A stretch of 64,000 bases of DNA from JAIRTY01 sp050257395 (lineage in GTDB: Bacteria; Actinomycetota; Actinomycetes; Streptosporangiales; Streptosporangiaceae), in contig JBLMWU010000161.1 of NCBI GenBank assembly GCA_050257395.1, positions 1 through 64,000 on the forward strand, given 5' to 3'. Positions 43,521-52,028 of the stretch are shown piece after piece. Position numbers and translations under genes: made by a program. The stretch's first letter is position 1. Every line of letters starts with the position of its first letter. The notes beneath the pieces were generated by a model that worked only from the letters and a program-made list of their open reading frames with translations, was not told where the DNA came from and ran no database searches.

Positions 43521-43531
43521 GCCCGCGTCAA

Positions 43532-43567
43532 CAGCCGGGAAGCAGCGGGCCGCTTGCTTCCCGGCTG
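43532..43567. terminator. Hairpin terminator after ssb
   Basis: Perfect 12-bp stem CAGCCGGGAAGC (43532-43543) / GCTTCCCGGCTG (43556-43567) just after the ssb stop. No T-tract. It may also mark the point at which the IS element was truncated. Confidence 0.65.
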
Positions 43568-43577
43568 TGTGCGCGGG

Positions 43578-44129
43578 TTACATCGGGACCGGCGCCTCAT
43601 CCCCGGCGGAAGCGCCATCGGCTTCCCCGTTCGGTGCATCGCCGCTCGCCGTCAGCGCCGCCACCATCCGGTCGTCCAGCACGTCGTCGCTCACGCCGTC
43701 GCCAGCGCCGCCCGCCAGGTCCGCGGTGCCCGGCGCGGGCGCGGCCGCGGCGTCCCCGGCCGGGCGCCGGGTGCGCTGGAACAGCGCGACGCCCTTGGCC
43801 AGGTCGTGCCCGATGGCGCTGGCGTCCACGTCGACGCTGAGCCGCGGGTTGCCGGCCCGGTCGTCGTACTGGCGGACCTGCATGCGCCCCCTGACCACTA
43901 CCGGGTCCCCTTTGTGCACGCACATGGCGACGTTGTCGGCGAGCTTGCGCCAGCAGACCACCGTCACGAACGAGGTCGGGTTGTCGGTCCACTCCCCGGT
44001 GCTGCGGTCCACGTGCCGCGGGGTGTAGGCGACCCGCAGCTGGGCCTTGGCGTTCCCGTCCTGGTTCTGCCAGTACACCGGGTCGGTTGCCACGTACCCG
44101 GAGAAGAACACGTGCGCTTCGTTCATCAT
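43578..44129 (-). CDS. ssb: Single-stranded DNA-binding protein, tail-less (SsbB-like)
   Basis: 183 residues. An OB fold of about 115 residues (VFFSGYVATDPVYWQNQDGNAKAQLRVAYTPRHVD, SFVTVVCWRKLADNVAMCVHKGDPVVVRGRMQVRQYDD) is followed by an Ala/Gly/Asp-rich tail. It ends GDEAPVPM and lacks the acidic DDDIPF tip that recruits repair partners, which suggests the second SSB of actinobacteria. Streptomyces SsbB, also tip-less, acts in chromosome segregation during sporulation. ATG at 44129 follows GGGAGG; an immediately following ATG is equally possible. Confidence 0.87.
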   Translation of the reverse strand: MMNEAHVFFSGYVATDPVYWQNQDGNAKAQLRVAYTPRHVDRSTGEWTDNPTSFVTVVCWRKLADNVAMCVHKGDPVVVRGRMQVRQYDDRAGNPRLSVDVDASAIGHDLAKGVALFQRTRRPAGDAAAAPAPGTADLAGGAGDGVSDDVLDDRMVAALTASGDAPNGEADGASAGDEAPVPM

Positions 44130-44312
44130 GCCGGCCTCCCGCCATGTCCGGTGGCGCTGGCCCGCTGCCATCGCCCCGTCACCAGGCTGGCCGGGCCATG
44201 GGCCGGCCCGCGGCGCGCCCGCGCCCGCTGTGGACGCGGCGGACCGGATGCCGCGGCTGTGGACGGCGCGCCCCGCCCTGACCGTGGCGGGTGCGACAAT
44301 CCGCCCCCGCGG

Positions 44313-45257
44313 TCAGGCCGCGACGAGCTCCGACGGCTCGGCGATCACGTCGACCAGCGCGCCGTTGCGCATGACGGTGATCGCGAGCGGCCGGCCGATC
44401 GCGTCGGCGAACATCAGCCGCTGCAGGTCCTGCGCCTTCTCCACCGGCTGCCCGGCGGCGGTGAGCAGCAGGTCGCCGGCCCGCAGCCCGGCCCGGGCGG
44501 CGGGCCCGCCCGGCACCACCTCGGCCACCCGCAGCCCGGCCGCCCGGCCGAACCGCTCCCGCAGCGTGGCTGGCAGCGGACTCGGCACGCTGACCAGGCC
44601 CAGGTAGGCGCGCCGGACCCGGCCGTCGCGCATGAGGGTGGAGATGATCCGCCGGGAGGTGGCGTTGATCGGCACCGCCATGCCCAGGCCGACGCCGGCC
44701 ACCGCGGTGTTGATGCCCACCACCTCCCCGTGGCTGTCGGCGAGCGCGCCGCCGGAGTTGCCGGGGTTCAGCGCCGCATCGGTCTGGATGACGTCCTCGA
44801 TGATCCGGGCCGCCGTGCCGCTGCGGGTGGGCAGTGACCGCCCCAGCGCGCTGACCACCCCGGCGGTCACCGAGCCGGCCAGGCCGAGCGGGTTGCCGAC
44901 CGCCACCACCAGCTGGCCGACCACGAGCCGGTCCGCCTCGCCCAGCCGGGCCGGCGGCGGCGTCGCCCCGGCCGACCGCAGCACCGCCAGGTCGGACAGC
45001 GGATCGGCGCCAACCACCGTGAACGGCACGCTCGAGCCGTCGGAGAACGACGCGGTGCCGGCCTGGGCGGTCCCCACCACGTGCGCGTTGGTCAGCAGGA
45101 ACCCGTCCCCGGTGAAGACGACCCCGGACCCGAGGCTCTCCCCGCCGCCTGCCCGGCCACGCCGCGGTACCCGCAGGCTGGCCACCTTCCCGGTGAGCTC
45201 GGCCGCGACCGTGGTCACGATCTGCGAGTAGGCGTCGAGCGGGGACTCAGCTGCCAT
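44313..45257 (-). CDS. HtrA/DegP-like trypsin-fold protease with PDZ domain
   Basis: 314 residues. The catalytic triad is visible at His59 (TNAHVVG), Asp89 (SDLAVL) and Ser168 (NPGNSGGAL). A single PDZ domain (GGPAARAGLRAGDLLLTAAGQPVEKAQDL) fills the last 90 residues. Unlike most HtrA proteins, it has no signal peptide or transmembrane helix with this start, so it would act in the cytoplasm. Start ATG at 45257 with GGGAGGCGGC upstream is convincing; a membrane-anchor-like sequence is not found further upstream. It lies 168 bp downstream of the GTPase operon on the same strand. Confidence 0.9.
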   Translation of the reverse strand: MAAESPLDAYSQIVTTVAAELTGKVASLRVPRRGRAGGGESLGSGVVFTGDGFLLTNAHVVGTAQAGTASFSDGSSVPFTVVGADPLSDLAVLRSAGATPPPARLGEADRLVVGQLVVAVGNPLGLAGSVTAGVVSALGRSLPTRSGTAARIIEDVIQTDAALNPGNSGGALADSHGEVVGINTAVAGVGLGMAVPINATSRRIISTLMRDGRVRRAYLGLVSVPSPLPATLRERFGRAAGLRVAEVVPGGPAARAGLRAGDLLLTAAGQPVEKAQDLQRLMFADAIGRPLAITVMRNGALVDVIAEPSELVAA

Positions 45258-45425
45258 GCCGCCTCCCATTACTGCGATTACAACATTACAGCGAACGGGA
45301 ACCCGCTGGAATAGCTTCCCTGCGCGGGCAGCGCTCAGCTGTGGGCGGAATGCGGACAGGGAGCGCAGCAATATTCCGATGCTGCCCGGGGGCGCGCCCA
45401 GGGCGGCAGCGGGCGGGTGAGCCGG

Positions 45426-47258
45426 CTAGCGGGAGTGGAGCGCGATGCCCAGGTTCTCGCGGAACCGGGCGTACTCGGCCAATTCGCGCTCCAGCGGCCC
45501 CAGGGCCATCCGCTGGGCCACCTGCATCACGCCCCCGCGCATCCTGGCCTCGGCCGCCAAGCGCTCGCGTTCGGCGCCCCGGATCACCAGGGACATGCAG
45601 CCGATCGCGGTCAGCCAGCCCAGCAGCAGGAAGGCCGCGATCATCACCGCGACCCAGGGCAGCAGCAGCACCTGGCTGAACACCGAGGGCACGTGGCTCG
45701 CGGCGTGGAACACGCCGAACGCCAGGATCATGCCGATCCAGGCGGTGGCCGCCACCACGCAGCCCAGCAGCAGGCCCTGCCAGCCGGCCACCAGCCGCCA
45801 CCAGGGCACGACCTGGTTCTCCTCCGGCAGCGCCTCCGCGATGGCCGCGCCGAGCGCCCCGGGCAGGTCCTCGGCCTGCGACCGGGCCGCAGCCCGGACC
45901 GTGGCCGGCCACGGGTCCGGCAGGCCCGCCCCGGCCTCGTCGGCCAGGGTGGTCAGCGCGTTGTCGATCTCCGCCTGCTGGGCGCCGGCCGGGCCGGCGG
46001 ACACGCCACGCAGTTCCTCCCACAGGTCGCCGATCCGCAGCTTGCGCAGCGGGTCGCGGCCGGTGATCCGGTCGACCAGCCAGGACACCGGCCAGCCGAC
46101 GTAGTCCACGGCACGCAGCTCGCGTGCGCTCTGCAGCGCCCGGCCGACCCCGGCCACGCCCGCGGACCTGGCCAGCGCCTCACCGAGCTGCGCGGCGGGC
46201 ACCGCCGGACCGGCCTCGCCCGCGTACGGCCGGAACCGGGCCGCCACGGCGTCCACGTCCGCTCCGATCCGCTCGGCGGTGGCCTGCCGGGCCGACACCG
46301 TCCTGGTCAGCACCTGCCGCAGCTCGTCCAGGCCGGCCCCGGTGACCGCCGAGGCCGGCAGCACCGGCACGTCGTACAGCCCTTCGGACTCCAGCAGCCG
46401 CTGCAGGTCCGCGGCGCAGTCGCCGGCCTCCTCCCCGGAGAGCAGGTCCGCCTGGTTGAGCACGACCGCCATGACCGCCGAGTGGCCCGCCATCGGCACC
46501 AGGTACCGGTTGTGCACGGCCGCGTCCGCGTACTTCTGCGGGTCCAGCACCCAGACCATCAGGTCCGCGTGCTTGATGAGCTGGTTCACCCGGCCCGACG
46601 GGCCGGCCAGCACCGAGTCGTGGTCCGGCAGGTCAAGCAGGATCAGCCCGTCCAGGGACTGTTCACCCTCGTCCAGGGCGCTGGAGCGCAGGTAGCGGTA
46701 GCGGGACGGCACGCCCAGCCAGTCGAGCAGCGGCCCGGCCCCGTCCCGGCCCCACACGCACGCGTGCTGGTAGCGGGTCATCGGGCGGGTCACGCCGGAC
46801 GGCGAGAAGTCGGCCCCGGCCAGCCGGTTGAACAGGGAGGACTTGCCGCTGCCGGTGCCGCCCGCGAGCACCACGACGGTGTGCTCGCCGGACATCCGCA
46901 GCCTTTCCCCGGCCCGGCTGAGCAGGTCCTCGGCGTCGGCGACCAGCTCCGGGCTGAACCCGTCCGGCCCGCTGCGCGCCGCGCCGGCCGTGGCCATCCG
47001 GCCGAGCGCGGCCAGCCGGTCCGAGAGGGTGATCTCCGCGGGCTCCGCGGCGGCCTGGCCGCCGTCCGCGCCGCCGTCCCCGGCGGCGGGCGCGCCGCCG
47101 TCCGGGCCCTCGCCGGGGGCGGGGCCGCGCACCGCCGGGAAGGCGCTGGTGGCGGCGTCGTCCGCGGACACCTGCCCGCCCGCGGCCGGCTTGGCCAGCA
47201 TGGCGTTGGCCAGCACCGGGCTGGCCAGCCAGCCCGCTGGCGGTTCGCTGACGGTCAT
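45426..47258 (-). CDS. Dynamin-like / YfjP-type membrane GTPase
   Basis: 610 residues. A disordered acidic/Gly-rich N-terminus (1-90) is followed by a GTPase domain: G1 GGTGSGKSS (about 134), G3 DLPDHDS, G4 NQAD. Two closely spaced transmembrane helices lie at about 505-560 (LLLGCVVAATAWIGMILAFGVF, VAVMIAAFLLLGWLTAIGCM), with a helical remainder. The architecture fits bacterial dynamin-like proteins such as the Streptomyces DynA/DynB pair that stabilises sporulation septa. It is coupled to the second GTPase by a 4-bp overlap (ATGA). Whether this pair is DynAB or a related system cannot be settled by reading. Confidence 0.8.
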   Translation of the reverse strand: MTVSEPPAGWLASPVLANAMLAKPAAGGQVSADDAATSAFPAVRGPAPGEGPDGGAPAAGDGGADGGQAAAEPAEITLSDRLAALGRMATAGAARSGPDGFSPELVADAEDLLSRAGERLRMSGEHTVVVLAGGTGSGKSSLFNRLAGADFSPSGVTRPMTRYQHACVWGRDGAGPLLDWLGVPSRYRYLRSSALDEGEQSLDGLILLDLPDHDSVLAGPSGRVNQLIKHADLMVWVLDPQKYADAAVHNRYLVPMAGHSAVMAVVLNQADLLSGEEAGDCAADLQRLLESEGLYDVPVLPASAVTGAGLDELRQVLTRTVSARQATAERIGADVDAVAARFRPYAGEAGPAVPAAQLGEALARSAGVAGVGRALQSARELRAVDYVGWPVSWLVDRITGRDPLRKLRIGDLWEELRGVSAGPAGAQQAEIDNALTTLADEAGAGLPDPWPATVRAAARSQAEDLPGALGAAIAEALPEENQVVPWWRLVAGWQGLLLGCVVAATAWIGMILAFGVFHAASHVPSVFSQVLLLPWVAVMIAAFLLLGWLTAIGCMSLVIRGAERERLAAEARMRGGVMQVAQRMALGPLERELAEYARFRENLGIALHSR

Positions 47259-49510
47259 CGTGTGACCTCGAGTGAGTAGGTCGCCTGGTAGAGCCGCAGC
47301 GCTGCGGTCGCCTCCGGGACCCCGGGCAGGTCCAGCACCGCGAAGAACCGCAGCATTTCCTCGTCGAGCAGGAGGCCGATCCGGTCCCGCAGGTCTGCCT
47401 GGGCGCGCGCCGAGATGTCCCGCAGCGGCCCCGCACCGAACAGCGAGGTGAGCACCCGCAGCGGCATGGCGCCGCTGCCCTCGTCCTCCTCGCCGTCGCC
47501 GTCATCCTGGCCGAGCAGGCCGACGATCAGCAAAGTGGACAGCGATTCATCGTCGAACGAGACGAACCGGGCAATGGAACGTTTCGCCACGTTCTCGGCC
47601 CGCACCAGCCGCATGATCATGTCCTGCCAGGCGCTCACCGCGCGGGCGGCCCGCGGCGCCAGGTCGGCCGAGGCCCGCCCGAGCTGGGCCGCGGCCTGCT
47701 GAGGCGCCGCCGCGGCGGCCGCGGCGGCTTCCGCACCGTCGGGGTCGGCGCCGAACAGCAGCCCGGCCTCCGCGGCGAACTGCGAGCCGCCCCAGCCGGT
47801 CTGCCCGTTGTGGGCCGACAGCAGGTCGAGCAGCGCGGCGCCGCCGGGGTCCTGCCGCCAGCGGGTGAGCGCGTCCTCGGCGGCCCGGTCGGCGATCGAG
47901 CTGATCAGCGACTCGACGCCGGCCCGGACGGCCAGCTTGAGCTCGGTCACCCGGGCCGCGGGATGCTGCCTCCGCTGCTTGGCGCCCCGGCGTGCCTGCA
48001 GCGTGCGGAGCAGGTCGCCGGTGCCGGCGAAATCCTGCCAGCGGGCCAGGATCTCGCCGCGCAGCAGCGAGCCGTCCCGCAGCGAGCGGTCCACCTCGGC
48101 CTGGGCCGCGGCGTAGGCCCCCTCGACCGCCGATCTGAGGCCGTGGCGCAGCGCGAACTGCGCCTCCACCTGCTCGGCGAGCGCCGGGACCCGGGTCCGG
48201 AAGGTGTCCAGCACACCGGACATGGTCTGGGTGAGGACCGCGACCCGCCGGTCCGACTGCGCGGCGGTGGCCGCGAGCCACTCCTGGACCGGGCCGGCGA
48301 CCTCCGGCGGCAGCTTGCCGTCCTCCAGCACCGTCTCGTTGATCACGAAACGGTCGTTGTCCCCCAGCCCGTTGGCTGCCAGCATCGCGTCGAAGTGCCC
48401 CACCAGCTGGTCCTCGGCGGCCCCCGGCACCCGCGACAGGACGATCCCGAGCGCCGCGCCGCGATCCCGGGCGTGCTGGAGCAGTTCCCACACGGCCGCG
48501 TCGGCGTAGCGGTTCGCGGTGGTCATGAACAGCCACAGGTCCGAGGCGTCGAGGAACTGGTGGGCGAACTCCCGGTGCGCCTCCACCACCGAGTCGATGT
48601 CCGGGGTGTCCAGCAGCGCCAGCCCTTTGGGCATGCCCTCGCTGGCGGCCAGCACCAGCAGCCCGTCCCGGCCCGACCGGGCGAGCCCTTCCTGGCGGAC
48701 GCGGGGCACGGTGGGCAGGAAGACGTTCTCAGCGAACCAGCCCATGTCATCCGGGTGGCAGGCCAGCACCGGGCTGTTCGTCGTCGGCCGCCGCACGCCG
48801 GTGTTGCTGACGTGGCTCCCGACGATGCTGTTCACGAGCGTGGACTTGCCCGCACCGGTGGAGCCGACCAGGGCGACCAGCACCGGGGAGCCGGTCTCGC
48901 GCAGCCGGGGGAGCAGGTAGTCGTCGATCTGGCTGAGCAGCTTGCGCCGTTCCGCCCGGGCCTCCTCCACCCCGGGCACCTCCAGCAGCAGCGGCGCGGC
49001 CACGATCGGCTGGCGCAGCGCGAGGATGGCGGACTCGAGATGGCGGGCGTTGACCTCGACGTCAATGGGGTCCAGCGCGGGCGTGGAGTCTTTCGGTGCG
49101 GAGTCTTCCGGCGCGGAGCTGCCGGGCACAGGGTCGCCGGACCCGGAGTCTTCCCGGGCCGGGTCCTCCGGGGCGGCATCTTCCGGGGCGGTGTTGTCCT
49201 GCTGGGCGGTGGCTTCCTGCTGAGCGGGGTCCTCCTGTGCGGAGTCCTCGGGCGCGGACTCATCAGGCGCCGTGGCATCAGGCGCGGTGGCCTCAGGGGT
49301 CCCGGTCTCCGGCGCGGCGCCCGCGGCCTGGGCGGCCGCGGTCCCGCTCTCCGCGGGTGCCCCCGCACCTGACGGCGCGGCCCCGGGCTGAGCCGGCGGC
49401 GGCACCACGGGCCCGGCCAGCAGACCGGCGGCGGCCGGGGCACCCGGAAACGCCGCGTCTGCGCGGTCTGCCCGCGCTGCCGCGGCGGTGGTGCCGTGCC
49501 CCTCAGTCAT
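47255..49510 (-). CDS. Dynamin-family GTPase with PED-rich N-terminal tail
   Basis: 751 residues. A low-complexity N-terminus of about 145 residues carries Pro/Glu/Asp/Ala repeats (APDATAPDESAPEDSAQEDP, EDAAPEDPAREDSG). The GTPase domain has G1 GSTGAGKST (about 217), then VSNTGVRRPTTNSPVLACHP, G3 DTPDIDS and a long helical region. No transmembrane helix is evident, so membrane contact would come from its partner downstream, to which it is translationally coupled. Dynamin-like heterodimers in actinobacteria act in membrane remodelling, cell division or membrane repair. The promoter is likely in the AT-rich patch 49657-49666 about 150 bp upstream. Confidence 0.8.
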   Translation of the reverse strand: MTEGHGTTAAAARADRADAAFPGAPAAAGLLAGPVVPPPAQPGAAPSGAGAPAESGTAAAQAAGAAPETGTPEATAPDATAPDESAPEDSAQEDPAQQEATAQQDNTAPEDAAPEDPAREDSGSGDPVPGSSAPEDSAPKDSTPALDPIDVEVNARHLESAILALRQPIVAAPLLLEVPGVEEARAERRKLLSQIDDYLLPRLRETGSPVLVALVGSTGAGKSTLVNSIVGSHVSNTGVRRPTTNSPVLACHPDDMGWFAENVFLPTVPRVRQEGLARSGRDGLLVLAASEGMPKGLALLDTPDIDSVVEAHREFAHQFLDASDLWLFMTTANRYADAAVWELLQHARDRGAALGIVLSRVPGAAEDQLVGHFDAMLAANGLGDNDRFVINETVLEDGKLPPEVAGPVQEWLAATAAQSDRRVAVLTQTMSGVLDTFRTRVPALAEQVEAQFALRHGLRSAVEGAYAAAQAEVDRSLRDGSLLRGEILARWQDFAGTGDLLRTLQARRGAKQRRQHPAARVTELKLAVRAGVESLISSIADRAAEDALTRWRQDPGGAALLDLLSAHNGQTGWGGSQFAAEAGLLFGADPDGAEAAAAAAAAPQQAAAQLGRASADLAPRAARAVSAWQDMIMRLVRAENVAKRSIARFVSFDDESLSTLLIVGLLGQDDGDGEEDEGSGAMPLRVLTSLFGAGPLRDISARAQADLRDRIGLLLDEEMLRFFAVLDLPGVPEATAALRLYQATYSLEVTR

Positions 49511-50136
49511 CGCCGTCCCGCCATCTCCCTTCCGTCATCTCCTGCCGCCTCCCCGCCGTTTCACCGCCACTCGGTGACCCTTGGTTACCGCAGGTCAGAC
49601 CGGCCCTGGCCAGGGCCGGAACCGGTCCCGCCCACCGGGCCCGCCGGCCGCTGTGGTAATTATGTACCGCCTCGCGCAGAGTACCCTCCGTGACGACGGA
49701 ACGGGACCCATCGCCACCCCCAACCCGGGGCAACCTGCCTGCGATGATCGAGCGTAACCACCCGCGCCGCTTCCGGTGAGGGAATGCAGGCAGACGGCGA
49801 TTTCCGGACACCGCCGACCGCCCCCGCATCCCCTCCGCCGCCGCCGCGGGCGGCTCCCGGCACCCGCCATCTCATGCGCCGCTAGACTGTGGCGGCGCCC
49901 CTGCGGTCACGTTCCCGGCAACCCCGGCGGGATAGCGGCAGCCGCGCAGGCCGGGACGGGCAGCTCGTGCCCGCCCGGGGCCGGCCGGGCAGCGCCCGGG
50001 CCGGGCGGCGGGCAGCCTGGCAGATCACGAGCGAGCAGCCAGCGGATACTTTTCAACACGTCCGGAAGACACAGGTCCCGCAAACCCGGTACAACCGGGT
50101 GGCAAATCAGCAGTCACGCACGCGAATGGAGAATCG
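49511..50136. other. Divergent intergenic region of 626 bp
   Basis: No gene supported. It holds the only AT-rich patch nearby (taattatgta, 49657-49666; TACATAATTA leftwards, a fair -10 region for the GTPase operon), and close to the epimerase a 7-bp inverted repeat (50084-50100). The middle is GC-rich and featureless. Confidence 0.6.
50084..50100. promoter_or_regulatory. Inverted repeat upstream of the epimerase gene
   Basis: ACCCGGT-ACA-ACCGGGT is a perfect palindromic arm pair, 36 bp before the start codon. It may be an operator or a small leader hairpin. Confidence 0.4.
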
Positions 50137-51084
50137 ATGGGGGCAGTGGAAGGGGCCCGGGTACTGGTGACCGGCGGGGCCGGCTTCATCGGGCGGCGAG
50201 TAGTTTCAGCCCTGGTGGAGCGCGGCGCCAAGGTCACAGTGGCAGACCTGCGGGAGGTGCACGCTGACGGGGTCACGTCCCTGGCCGGCGACCTCTGCGA
50301 GCCGGCTGCCGCGGCCCGGGCGGTGGCCCCCGGCACCGACGTGATCATCCACCTGGCGGCCGTGACCTCCGTGCTGCGCTCCGTCGAGGACCCGGTGGCC
50401 ACCTACCGGCTGAACGTGGCTGCCACCGCGAACCTGCTCGAGCTCGCCCGCGCCAACGGCGTGGGCACCTTCATCCTGGCGTCCACCAACGCCGTAGCCG
50501 GCGACGTGGGGCGCTCCGTGATCACCGAGCAGGTCCCGCTGCGGCCGCTCACCCCCTACGGCGCGACCAAGGCCGCCGCCGAGATGCTGATGTCCGCCTA
50601 CTCGGCCGCGTACGGGATGAACTGCGCCGCGCTGCGCTTCTCCAACGTGTACGGGCCGGGCATGGAGGCCAAGGACAGCTTCGTCCCGCGGCTGATGCGC
50701 GCGGCCCGCGACGGCCACGGTGTCCAGATCTACGGTGACGGCAGCCAGGTCCGGGACCTGGTGCACGTGGGCGACATCGTCGCCGGGATCCTCCTCGCCT
50801 GGCAGACCGGCCACCGCGGCCCGCTCATCCTCGGCGCCGGCGAGTCGATCACGGTCAACGACATCGTGGCGGCGGCCCGGATCGTCACCGGGGCCCCCAT
50901 CCCGGCCGAGACCGTCCCGGCCAAGCCGGGCGAGATGCCCGCCGTCATCGTCGACATCGCCGCCGCCCGCGCGCTGGGCTACCGGCCTTCGCACGACCTC
51001 AAATCAGGAATCGCAACCGTATGGCCCGAATGGGCGCCCGCAGGCACCGGCGCGGCGGCCGTGAACGGAAAGGCAGCGCTGTGA
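50137..51084 (+). CDS. NAD-dependent sugar-nucleotide epimerase/dehydratase
   Basis: 315-residue extended short-chain dehydrogenase. NAD motif GGAGFIG at residues 13-19, catalytic Ser/Thr in ASTNAVAG, YGATKAAAE (Tyr-x3-Lys, about 141-145). The SNVYGPGMEAKDSFVPRLM and IYGDGSQVRDLVHVGDIVAGI stretches fit UDP- or dTDP-sugar 4-epimerases and dehydratases. The following GT2 and GtrA genes suggest it supplies a sugar for envelope glycosylation. Substrate is unknown. ATG at 50137 follows GGAG. The stop overlaps the GT2 start (GTGA). Confidence 0.88.
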   Translation: MGAVEGARVLVTGGAGFIGRRVVSALVERGAKVTVADLREVHADGVTSLAGDLCEPAAAARAVAPGTDVIIHLAAVTSVLRSVEDPVATYRLNVAATANLLELARANGVGTFILASTNAVAGDVGRSVITEQVPLRPLTPYGATKAAAEMLMSAYSAAYGMNCAALRFSNVYGPGMEAKDSFVPRLMRAARDGHGVQIYGDGSQVRDLVHVGDIVAGILLAWQTGHRGPLILGAGESITVNDIVAAARIVTGAPIPAETVPAKPGEMPAVIVDIAAARALGYRPSHDLKSGIATVWPEWAPAGTGAAAVNGKAAL

Positions 51085-52028
51085 CCGACCACCGGGTGGA
51101 CGACGAGGCCATCGACACCGCCGCGGCAGCGGCGTTCGTCACCGACAACGGCAAGCAGGCGGCGAGCCTGCCCCCGGTGGCGATCGTGATCGCGGCCTAC
51201 AACGAAGAGGGCGTGGTCGGCTCCGTAATCCAGGACCTGCCGGCGGAGATGTGCGGGCTGAAGACCGTCGCCATCGTCGTCTCCGACGGGTCCAAGGACA
51301 AGACCGTCATCGAGGCCCGGGAGCACGGGGCGCTGGTGTGCGACGTCCCGGTGAACCGCGGCCAGGGCGCCGCGCTGCGGCTCGGCTACCGGCTCGCCCG
51401 TGAGGGCGGCGCCACCTACATCCTCACCACCGACGCCGACGGCCAGTACAACCCGGCCGAGATGGAGAGCGTGCTGGCGCCGGTCGTGGCCGGGGAGGCC
51501 GACTTCGTCACCGGCTCCCGCAAGCTCGGCAGCCAGGAGACCAACGACCCGATCCGCCGCCTGGGCACCTGGGTCTTCGCCGTCACCACCAGCATCCTGA
51601 CCCACCAGCGGATCACCGACACCTCGTTCGGGCTGCGGGCCATGCGCGCGGAGGTGACCGGTGCGGTCCGCCTCGAGCAGCCCCAGTACCAGTCCTCGGA
51701 GCTGCTCATCGGCGTCCTCACGCACGGCTTCCGGGTGCGTGAGGTGCCGGCCACCATCCACAAGCGCCAGGTGGGGCAGAGCAAGAAGGGCCACAACGCC
51801 ATCTACGGGCTCCACTACGCCGGCGTGGTGCTGGGCACCTGGTGGCGGGAGCGTCAGCGGCGGGCGCCGCGCTCCGCGCTCTCGGCGCCTGCCGCCCAGC
51901 CGGAGCCGTTGGACCCGGCCGCCGAGCCGCTGGCCGCGAACGGGGCCGGCCCGGTGTCCTCCGCAGGCACCGACGGGACCGCCACGGCGACGGCAGCCGC
52001 GGAGCCGCGGTCCGCGAAAAGGAAGTAG
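51081..52028 (+). CDS. Family 2 glycosyltransferase, polyprenyl-phosphate sugar transferase type
   Basis: 315 residues. The GT2 fold is clear: VAIVIAAYNEEGVVGSVI, SDGSKDKT, and the DxD-like TTDADGQYNP near residue 117, followed by TGSRKLGS, RITDTSFGLRAM and IHKRQVGQSK, typical of DPM1/ArnC-like enzymes that load a sugar onto a polyprenyl phosphate. No C-terminal transmembrane helices are present. The last 60 residues are low complexity (Pro/Ala) and overlap the opposite GtrA gene. GTG at 51081 couples it to the epimerase. Confidence 0.87.
   Translation: MTDHRVDDEAIDTAAAAAFVTDNGKQAASLPPVAIVIAAYNEEGVVGSVIQDLPAEMCGLKTVAIVVSDGSKDKTVIEAREHGALVCDVPVNRGQGAALRLGYRLAREGGATYILTTDADGQYNPAEMESVLAPVVAGEADFVTGSRKLGSQETNDPIRRLGTWVFAVTTSILTHQRITDTSFGLRAMRAEVTGAVRLEQPQYQSSELLIGVLTHGFRVREVPATIHKRQVGQSKKGHNAIYGLHYAGVVLGTWWRERQRRAPRSALSAPAAQPEPLDPAAEPLAANGAGPVSSAGTDGTATATAAAEPRSAKRK

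Larger units (their letters stand above)
42088..43525. mobile_element. IS200/IS605-type element remnant
   Basis: The element contains an intact tnpB, a divergent decayed tnpA and a right end. Its right end, read leftwards, has the subterminal hairpin CCCCGGC-ATTCAC-GCCAGGG and then GGCGGAAGTCAA, close to the ending usual for actinobacterial members. The left end is missing: tnpA sequence stops where the ssb terminator begins (about 43525). The element is therefore unlikely to move by itself. It is inserted between ssb and a gene fragment. Confidence 0.65.

Noticed and set aside
43272..43640. Frames over the tnpA region that could be read as a continuous long protein
   Set aside because: The TnpA signature appears in only one short frame and other parts need frameshifts; treated as a pseudogene.
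49503..49829. Leftward frame of 108 codons upstream of the dynamin-family gene
   Set aside because: Starts in promoter-like sequence, crosses the real gene start, and has Arg/Gly-rich non-protein composition.
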